Below the pieces are notes generated by a model, which had not been told where the DNA came from, did not search any database, and worked only from the letters and a program-made list of their open reading frames with translations. This document shows, in pieces, positions 6,845 to 12,203 of a stretch of DNA of 13,953 bases (positions are counted from its first letter, which is position 1; every line of letters begins with the position of its first letter). A program made the position numbers and the translations under genes. Source of the stretch: Hyphomicrobiales bacterium (GTDB taxonomy: Bacteria > Pseudomonadota > Alphaproteobacteria > Rhizobiales > Beijerinckiaceae). Where the stretch lies: the NCBI GenBank assembly GCA_028290125.1, contig JAQGKM010000439.1:1-13953 (forward strand), given 5' to 3'.

Positions 6845-7992
6845 TCATTACCCCAGGCCACCGCCAGCATGACGGCCACGCCAGTCAATAGCACGATCGT
6901 GTCCGTGACAAGACCGGTCGGCGCGGCGAAGCGCGCCAATTGACCAGCGAGGCTCAACAACGAACCCGCGCAGAAGACATGCAGTGAATTGCGCCCCAGC
7001 AAACAGAGCGGTCGCGCAAGATAGGAGAAACCACGCCACCGCAATGCAACATCGAAAGCTCCGACGAGCAGCATCGCGAGACCGAGCATGTGGATGATGC
7101 GCAACGGCGCGAGGAAGGTCTTGTCGTTCATAAAGAACAGGCGCGGCTCGGGCAGTTCGAATGGGTTCGGGCTCCAGCTGATGAGCGCGAGCCAGAGGCC
7201 TCCGGCGACGATCACCGCGCCGAGCGCGCGCAGCCACCCGCCGTGCCGCATGATCGACTGCACGACGCCTTGCGGCCGCGACAGCACGAAGCCCAGCACG
7301 AATTGCAATTGCCAGGCGAACGGGTTGAAGAACCACACGCCCTCGACCGGCCATGTCGGCAGATTCAGCTCCGAGTAGAGCGCGGCGGCCCAGACCGCCA
7401 GAGAACATGCGAGCAGAAGCCCGAGCGAGATGCGGCCGATCCACACCACCAGAGGCGCCGCCGCCATCAGCACGATGTAGAGCGGCAGCACGTCGAAATA
7501 TCCCATCTGGTGCGTGAGCATGACGATGCCGATCTGAGTCGGCACCGGGCTCTCGAAAAAGGCGGCGGCATTGTTCCACTGCAGGATGAGCGGCGTGTCG
7601 AGCAGGATCGCGGCCGCAGCCATCATCGCGAGGGCGAGCGACACGATCAGGATCTGCGCTGCATAGAGCGTGAACGCGCGCGCCTCCAGCCGCATGAACA
7701 AACGCGGGCCGACCAGGCCCTCGTTCTTGCTCTCCGACAGGAAGCGCAGCGAGAAGCCTGCAAGGAACACGAAGAGCTCGGCGGAATCCGACAGCCCGAA
7801 GGCGCGGTGCGTGAACTGCTCGAAGATGATTCCGGGCACGTGATTGATGAAGATCGCGATCAGCGCGTAGCCGCGCCAGAAATCCACCTGGTTGAGCGCG
7901 CGCGCCGCCATCCGCCGCGGGCGCGCCGCAAGCCTGGTCTCGTTCGCTGCGGCAGCCGCGCTCTCGTTCGAATCGTGCATTGTCCGCAACAT
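6820..7992 (-). CDS. opgC: OpgC-family membrane acyltransferase (periplasmic glucan modification)
   Basis: Integral-membrane protein, 390 aa with about ten helices. OpgC proteins add succinyl groups to osmoregulated periplasmic glucans and resemble acyltransferase-3 enzymes. The family signature begins at residue 37, DFWRGYALIAIFINHVPG (37-54), with His51 in the position of the AT3 histidine, followed by GLSDSAELFVFLAGFS (66-81). The cytoplasmic N-terminus (1-33) is alanine- and arginine-rich. ATG 7992 and ATG 7980 are both possible starts; neither has a strong SD. No glucan synthase genes (opgGH or a cyclic beta-glucan synthase) lie in the window. It is the first gene of a leftward block with the SGNH hydrolase and perhaps the EamA transporter. 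The actual acyl group here is inferred only from the family. Confidence 0.9.
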   Translation of the reverse strand: MLRTMHDSNESAAAAANETRLAARPRRMAARALNQVDFWRGYALIAIFINHVPGIIFEQFTHRAFGLSDSAELFVFLAGFSLRFLSESKNEGLVGPRLFMRLEARAFTLYAAQILIVSLALAMMAAAAILLDTPLILQWNNAAAFFESPVPTQIGIVMLTHQMGYFDVLPLYIVLMAAAPLVVWIGRISLGLLLACSLAVWAAALYSELNLPTWPVEGVWFFNPFAWQLQFVLGFVLSRPQGVVQSIMRHGGWLRALGAVIVAGGLWLALISWSPNPFELPEPRLFFMNDKTFLAPLRIIHMLGLAMLLVGAFDVALRWRGFSYLARPLCLLGRNSLHVFCAGSLLSLAGQLARFAAPTGLVTDTIVLLTGVAVMLAVAWGNEWRINLSR

Positions 7993-8108
7993 ACGCCGCC
8001 AAGGGTGCGGGTAGAAGGCGCAAGGATCGGGGCGCAGGGTCGCAGACTCAAGTCACCGCTGGCCGTCTTGCTTGCCACGCCCCTGTCATGCGAACATCGC
8101 CACCAAGG

Positions 8109-8130
8109 AAAAAAGGGCCGGACACCGGCC
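8109..8130 (-). terminator. Leftward intrinsic terminator-like hairpin in the TctC 5' leader
   Basis: GGCCGG (8116-8121) and CCGGCC (8125-8130) form a perfect six-pair stem with a three-base loop. Read leftward, the stem is followed by one C and six Ts (AAAAAA at 8109-8114 on the plus strand). This is the form of an intrinsic terminator for leftward transcription, shielding opgC from antisense readthrough. Read rightward, it is a hairpin ending three bases before the SD of the next gene, where it might affect translation. Confidence 0.5.
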
Positions 8131-8145
8131 AATGGGAGGATAAAG

Positions 8146-9186
8146 ATGTCGACGAACACGGTCCGCGCCAGGCTGCTGGCGACCCTCGGCGCCACGTTTC
8201 TCGTAGCCGCGGCGGCCAAGCCCGCGCAGGCGCAGGCGCCGGAAGTTTTCTACAAGGGCAAGCAGATGATCATGCTTGTCTACTCGCCGGGCGGCTCGAC
8301 CTACGACATTTACGCCCGCGCGCTCGTCCGCCACATGGACCGGCACATTCCCGGCAAGCCGAATTTCGTCGTCCAGAACATGCCCGGCGCCGGCGGCCTG
8401 AAGGCCATCGATTACCTTTACAACATCGCCCCCAAGGACGGCTCTGTGATCGGCACGGTCGGTCGCGGCCTGCCGTTCGAGCCGATGCTCGGGCGCGCGG
8501 AGGCGAAATTCGATCCGATGCGCTTCTTCTGGGTCGGCAGCATGAACCGCGACACCAGCCTCGCGATCTCGTGGCACACGTCCAAGGTCAAGACGATGGC
8601 CGACCTGCAGTCCATGCCGCTGCTGAGCCCCGGCACCGGCGTGGGCGCCGATTCCGAAATCATGCCGATCGCCTTCAACTCGCTGGCGGGCACGAAATTC
8701 AAGATCATCAGCGGCTATCCCAACACCATCCAGGCCTCCCTCGCGATGGAGATGGGCGAGCTCGACGGCGTCGGCTACTGGTCATGGGGATCGATCGTCT
8801 CCTCCCATCCGGACTGGATTCGCGACAAGAAGATCAACTTCCTCTTCCACACCGGCGCGAAGCCGCTTCAGCAATTGCCCGACTTGCCCTCGATCCGGGA
8901 CTACGCCAAGAACGATCTGGACAAGAAGGCGCTCGAATTCCTGCTCTCGCGCGAGACACTGGGCCGGCCCTTCCTCGCGCCGCCGGACATCCCGGCCGAC
9001 CGCGGCAAGGTCTTGCGCGCCGCGTTCGCCGCGACCCTGACCGACCCGGAATTCCTGCGCGATGCAGAAAAGACCGGATTGGAAATTGATCTGGTTTCAG
9101 GCGAAGAGGCCGAAGGCGTGATCAAAGCCGGAGCCACCACGCCGCCCGCCGTCATCGACCGGGTGAAATCTCTGCTCAATCGATGA
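8146..9186 (+). CDS. Second orphan TctC/Bug-family substrate-binding protein
   Basis: Periplasmic receptor of the Bug family, 346 aa, the same length as the one at 913-1953. Residues 1-30 are a signal peptide ending AQAQ. Typical elements are VYSPGGSTYD (45-54), VVQNMPGAGG (75-84) and YNIAPKDGSVIGT (92-104). ISWHTSKVKT occupies 141-150, exactly where the other copy has ISWKTSKVKT. The start at 8146 is set by GGGAGGA (8134-8140) five bases upstream and by the signal peptide; the frame stays open far to the left, but that stretch is antisense to opgC. It lies 64 bp before a flavin monooxygenase gene on the same strand, suggesting a shared transcript and possibly uptake of the enzyme's substrate. 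No TctA or TctB is present. Confidence 0.92.
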   Translation: MSTNTVRARLLATLGATFLVAAAAKPAQAQAPEVFYKGKQMIMLVYSPGGSTYDIYARALVRHMDRHIPGKPNFVVQNMPGAGGLKAIDYLYNIAPKDGSVIGTVGRGLPFEPMLGRAEAKFDPMRFFWVGSMNRDTSLAISWHTSKVKTMADLQSMPLLSPGTGVGADSEIMPIAFNSLAGTKFKIISGYPNTIQASLAMEMGELDGVGYWSWGSIVSSHPDWIRDKKINFLFHTGAKPLQQLPDLPSIRDYAKNDLDKKALEFLLSRETLGRPFLAPPDIPADRGKVLRAAFAATLTDPEFLRDAEKTGLEIDLVSGEEAEGVIKAGATTPPAVIDRVKSLLNR

Positions 9187-9250
9187 GCCGACGCAACGAC
9201 AAGCCGGGGGTAACGGCCCACAAGAACCGGCTCAGGAAGGGAAGAAGAAA

Positions 9251-10273
9251 ATGACCCTGCAATTTGGCCTCTATGCGCCCATCCCGATGGCCGCCGTCGG
9301 ATCACCTGAAATCGCGCAGTCGGTTGCAGAATCCCTGCAGCCCCTGCCCGAAGGGCGCCAGGAGGCGCAATATGAACTCGGCCTCGATCTGCTGCTCGCG
9401 GCCGACCGCGTCGGCTTCGATCTGACGCTGTTTGCCGAACGCCATCTCGGCCACGACATGTCCGGCTGGGTGAACGCCAGCGCGCTCGCCTCGCGCTTCG
9501 AGCGCATGCGCGCGCTGGTCGCCGTTCACCCGGGCCTGTGGGACCCGGTGATGATCGCCAAGATGTCGGCGTCGCTCGACCGGATCTGCAAGGGCGGCAT
9601 GGCGATCAACGTCGTCAACGGCTGGTTCGACGAGGAATTCGTCATGTTCGGCGGCAAGGTGCTGCAGGGCGAAGAGCGTTATCAGCGCACGATGGAATTC
9701 ATCGACATCATGCGCGGGCTGTGGGCCAACGAGACGTTCACCAAGCACGGCGCGCACTACAATGTCGACGACGCCAAGCTGCTCCTGAAGCCGCGCACCG
9801 CGCAGGGGCCGGAAATCTTCTCCGTCTCGACCAGCGACCGGGGCCGCGACTTCATCGCGGAATATTGCGACTGGTGGTTCGTCGAATTTCCGAAGACCGC
9901 CGAATCCACCGACGAAGTCATGCGCGCGCTGGAAGTCTCCATCGCCGACATGAACAAGCGCACGTCGCGCGTTGGCCGCACGGTTCGCTATGGCCTGAAC
10001 CCGTTCCTTGCGTTGGGCGACAGCGCCGAGCAGGCGTTCGACTCGACCATCGCCGAGATCTTCAAATACGAGTCGGATCCCGACACGCGCAAGATCGAGC
10101 GGCGCATGATCCCGGCGACACGCGCCGGCTGCATCGGTCGTCCGGAAGACGTGCGCAAGCAGTGCCAGCGCTTCCACGACATGGGCATCGACCTGCTGCT
10201 GTTGAAGCTGCTGCCCAACGTCGCCAACATCGAGCGCATTGGCGCGGAGGTCATCCAGCCTTTGCGGGCGTGA
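9251..10273 (+). CDS. LLM-class (luciferase-like) flavin-dependent monooxygenase
   Basis: Cytoplasmic FMNH2-dependent oxidoreductase of the bacterial luciferase-like fold, 340 aa, a usual length. Family features: AERHLGHDMSGW (62-73) near the active site, AINVVNGWFDEEF (118-130) on a core strand, EERYQRTMEFIDIMRGLW (141-158), PEIFSVSTSDRGRDFIAEYC (187-206) and VRYGLNPFLALG (245-256). These resemble the group holding dimethylsulfone, alkanesulfonate and dimethylsulfide monooxygenases, but the substrate cannot be assigned. A reduced-flavin supplier is normally needed; none is encoded here. The ATG is preceded by the purine-rich AGGAAGGGAAGAAGAAA. It follows a TctC gene by 64 bp and ends before a strong terminator. 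Confidence 0.92.
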   Translation: MTLQFGLYAPIPMAAVGSPEIAQSVAESLQPLPEGRQEAQYELGLDLLLAADRVGFDLTLFAERHLGHDMSGWVNASALASRFERMRALVAVHPGLWDPVMIAKMSASLDRICKGGMAINVVNGWFDEEFVMFGGKVLQGEERYQRTMEFIDIMRGLWANETFTKHGAHYNVDDAKLLLKPRTAQGPEIFSVSTSDRGRDFIAEYCDWWFVEFPKTAESTDEVMRALEVSIADMNKRTSRVGRTVRYGLNPFLALGDSAEQAFDSTIAEIFKYESDPDTRKIERRMIPATRAGCIGRPEDVRKQCQRFHDMGIDLLLLKLLPNVANIERIGAEVIQPLRA

Positions 10274-10357
10274 GGCAAAAGCCAAGAACGCGCGGCTTCG
10301 ACGGGATCTTTCCCGCGAGGTCGCAACCCCTCATCAGTTAGCTACGCGAGATGAATC

Positions 10358-10389
10358 AAAAAAGCCCGGCATTGCTGCCGGGCTTTTTT
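10358..10389. terminator. Bidirectional rho-independent terminator
   Basis: A perfect 14-bp inverted repeat (10358-10371 with 10376-10389) has a four-base loop TTGC. It carries six As on the left and six Ts on the right, around the core GCCCGGCA/TGCCGGGC. It can terminate the rightward monooxygenase transcript and the leftward rpmB transcript, which converge here. Confidence 0.95.
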
Positions 10390-10409
10390 CGTCTCACTTC
10401 AGGAAAGGC

Positions 10410-10706
10410 TCAGGCCGCGGGGGCTTCGAGCGCCTTCTTCTGAATTTCGCGCTTGAGCTGGCGCGCGTTGGTCGACAGGTCCGAATCGCTGGCCTTCAGC
10501 AGGAAAGCGTCGAGACCGCCGCGATGCTCCACCGAGCGCAGGGCCGCTGCGGCGATGCGCAGGCGAACCGAACGCTTCAAGGCGTCGGAGATCAGCGTGA
10601 CGTTGCAGAGGTTCGGCATGAACCGCGTGCGCGTCTTGTGGTTGGAGTGGCTGACGAGATTCCCGGACAGAACGGCTTTCCCGCTCAACTCGCAACGGCG
10701 CGCCAT
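10410..10706 (-). CDS. rpmB: 50S ribosomal protein L28
   Basis: Structural protein of the large ribosomal subunit, 98 aa, typical for alphaproteobacteria. Hallmarks are MARRCELSGKAVLSGNLVSH (1-20), SNHKTRTRFMPNLCNV (21-36), and SVEHRGGLDAFLLKA (58-72) in the C-terminal part. The frame is open 5' of the ATG for about 300 bases, but the family N-terminus and AAGGA eight bases upstream fix the start at 10706. It has its own promoter at 10912-10940 and the shared terminator at 10358-10389, so it is probably monocistronic. Confidence 0.97.
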   Translation of the reverse strand: MARRCELSGKAVLSGNLVSHSNHKTRTRFMPNLCNVTLISDALKRSVRLRIAAAALRSVEHRGGLDAFLLKASDSDLSTNARQLKREIQKKALEAPAA

Positions 10707-10905
10707 GGCAACTTTCCTTCTTGTCGCGGCGGGGCCGCTTGATGCTAACGCGGCCAACCCGCAGGAAAACCCGCCGGAGAGAACCGCTTCTGGGGTGAGT
10801 TCAGACCTCGATCCGAAGAAGCGCTCCATGTGCAGGGGAGGCTTCGATGGATGCGCGGCGGGCGGCAGATGCGCGTCGCCGGGGTCTAACGCTCGATGTG
10901 TCGGA
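10707..10905 (-). other. Long rpmB 5' leader (no separate gene)
   Basis: About 200 nt lie between the predicted transcription start and the rpmB ATG. I see no separate gene on either strand. The rpmB frame is open across it, and an in-frame ATG at 10829 would add 41 residues, but it lacks an SD and homologues are not extended. Residues encoded at about 10770-10805 resemble L28 residues 5-15 (ELTPEAVLSG against ELSGKAVLSG). A leader of this length could house ribosomal-protein feedback control. Confidence 0.45.
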
Positions 10906-10911
10906 CGCGGG

Positions 10912-10940
10912 TGTATAGTCGAGCGGGACGGACGCGTCAA
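10912..10940 (-). promoter_or_regulatory. Sigma70-type promoter for rpmB
   Basis: On the minus strand the sequence reads TTGACG (10940-10935), a 17-base spacer, then TATACA (10917-10912). That matches the -35 consensus at five of six positions and the -10 at four of six, with ideal spacing. Transcription would start near 10905. Confidence 0.7.
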
Positions 10941-10976
10941 GGCGAGCACAGGTGCGTGAGAGCCACGAAAGCGTCG

Positions 10977-10991
10977 GATTCTTAATGAATC
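10977..10991. repeat. Inverted pair of GANTC sites
   Basis: GATTC (10977-10981) and GAATC (10987-10991) form an inverted repeat around TTAAT, 53 bases upstream of the DUF3108 start. GANTC is the CcrM methylation target in alphaproteobacteria. The site is outside the rpmB transcript, on the side of the DUF3108 gene, whose promoter I could not identify. Confidence 0.4.
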
Positions 10992-11043
10992 TGATGTTAC
11001 CAAAAGCGTCGTTTCGAAGCTTTCCTGTCACACGGTTTTGCTG

Positions 11044-11859
11044 ATGTCCCCTCGGGCCTTGTCCTACCTCGCTGCCGCCGTGGCGGCGTCCGCGTTCGTC
11101 CTGCCGACCAGCGCCTTCGCCGACCAGGTGCGCGCGCGCTACGCCGTAACGCTGCTCGGCATCCCGCTCGGCGCGGCGTCGCTCGACGGCGACGTCGGAG
11201 CGGGCGGTTACAAGATCGCCGTCAACGCCAAGCTCGCGGGCCTCGCCGCCATGGTGTCGAGCTCGCGCGGCGCGGCGACAGCCGCCGGGGCCTACCTGAG
11301 GGGCGCGATCGTGCCGTCGGCTTACGCCAACACCTCGTCGAACGCCAAGGAGACCCGGACGGTCCGGATGTCCATGCAGGGCGGCGCCGTGAAGGGCGTC
11401 GACGTTTCGCCGCCGGTCGATCCGGTGCCCGATCGCGTGCCGCTGACCAACGCCCACACGCGCAACATCGTCGATCCGCTGAGCGCGCTCATCATGCCGG
11501 TGCCGGGCGCCGACGCGGTCGTCGGGCCGGCGGCCTGCAATCGCACGCTGCCGGTCTACGACGGGTTCACGCGCTTCGACGTCACGCTGACCTACGCGGG
11601 AACGCGGCCCGTTCGCGCCAAGGGCTATTCCGGGCAGGCGGTCGTCTGCAACGCCCGCTACACGCCGATCGCCGGCCACCGCAATCGCAAGCCCGTGCAG
11701 TTCATGGCCGACAACAAGGACATCCAGGTCTGGCTGGCCCCGGTCGGCGACACGCGCGTGGTGGTGCCATTCCGCATCTCCGTCGCGACGATGATCGGCA
11801 CCACCGTGATCGAGGCGACCGAATTCGGGTCGGATGGGTCCCGTACGCCCGAGCTTTGA
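11044..11859 (+). CDS. Secreted DUF3108-domain protein
   Basis: Predicted periplasmic protein of 271 aa; function unknown. Residues 1-26 are a signal peptide (hydrophobic core 8-22, ending AFA). The remainder is beta-rich, as in DUF3108 proteins, with RARYAVTLLGIPLGAASL (30-47) at its start and NRTLPVYDGFTRFDVTLTY (166-184) near the centre. Cys165 and Cys202 could form a disulfide in the periplasm. ATG 11044 gives the signal peptide; an in-frame TTG at 11038 would add two residues. No SD is obvious, so the start is less certain than for neighbours. It lies between rpmB and a SUV3-like helicase gene, an order I recall as common in Rhizobiales. Confidence 0.88.
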   Translation: MSPRALSYLAAAVAASAFVLPTSAFADQVRARYAVTLLGIPLGAASLDGDVGAGGYKIAVNAKLAGLAAMVSSSRGAATAAGAYLRGAIVPSAYANTSSNAKETRTVRMSMQGGAVKGVDVSPPVDPVPDRVPLTNAHTRNIVDPLSALIMPVPGADAVVGPAACNRTLPVYDGFTRFDVTLTYAGTRPVRAKGYSGQAVVCNARYTPIAGHRNRKPVQFMADNKDIQVWLAPVGDTRVVVPFRISVATMIGTTVIEATEFGSDGSRTPEL

Positions 11860-11917
11860 CGGGGCCTCGCAATCGGCAGCTTTCGTCCTATATCTTCGTT
11901 GACATGAAGCGCGATGC

Positions 11918-12199
11918 GAGTCCGCCCGGCGAGTCTGAAAAATCGCCTGGTAGGTCCCGAGGACTCGCTCCGATTCGCAACATGTGGGGTCTGCATCGCG
12001 GACAGCGCCAGATGTTGGGGTGAACAAAGCCGGACTCATCCCGAGTCGCCGATTCGGGCCCGATTCGTTCACGCCTCGTTCGAATGACGATTTACCTTGT
12101 CACCATGGACAGGGAACCACTTGGCGGCTGAGTGGGATTGTACTAACGGGGCGAACCCTGCGGGGAGCGTCCGTCCGGGCAGCAGAGGCAGGCCGATTC
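11918..12199. promoter_or_regulatory. Cluster of nine GANTC (CcrM-type) sites upstream of the helicase gene
   Basis: GANTC sites start at 11918, 11931, 11962, 11972, 12033, 12043, 12051, 12062 and 12195. Eight fall within 149 bp. By eye the other 13.6 kb holds only about two dozen, so local density is many times background. The 344-bp gap 11860-12203 otherwise shows no convincing gene, tRNA or clean -35/-10 pair. In alphaproteobacteria CcrM methylates GANTC, and promoters read by GcrA depend on it; a role here is inferred. Confidence 0.6.
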
Positions 12200-12200
12200 G
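11970..12200 (+). repeat. Four direct copies of the octamer CCGATTCG
   Basis: Identical octamers at 11970-11977, 12049-12056, 12060-12067 and 12193-12200, all in the same orientation. Each contains a GATTC methylation site. Two copies are 11 bases apart, about one helical turn; the last ends three bases before the helicase ATG. This may be a protein-binding repeat or a by-product of GANTC clustering. Confidence 0.5.
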
Positions 12201-12203
12201 CCG

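Noticed and set aside
7090..8145. Possible 352-residue N-terminal extension of the second TctC gene
   Set aside because: The frame is open but is antisense to opgC, low in complexity (R, E, H, Q), and would bury the signal peptide. The SD at 8134-8140 fixes the start at 8146.
10801..12072. A 423-codon minus-strand frame across the DUF3108 gene and the GANTC cluster
   Set aside because: Composition is that of an antisense frame (R, G, A, D, H) and no domain is recognisable. The plus-strand gene has a signal peptide and family motifs.
12100..12160. Promoter for the helicase gene using TACTAA as a -10
   Set aside because: The hexamer 17 bases upstream (CACTTG) does not match a -35, so the call was dropped.
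11860..12203. Origin of replication or tRNA in the GANTC-rich gap
   Set aside because: No DnaA-box series, AT-rich unwinding stretch, or rep genes were seen. A GTTCGAAT stretch near 12078 recalls a T-loop, but no cloverleaf arms form around it.
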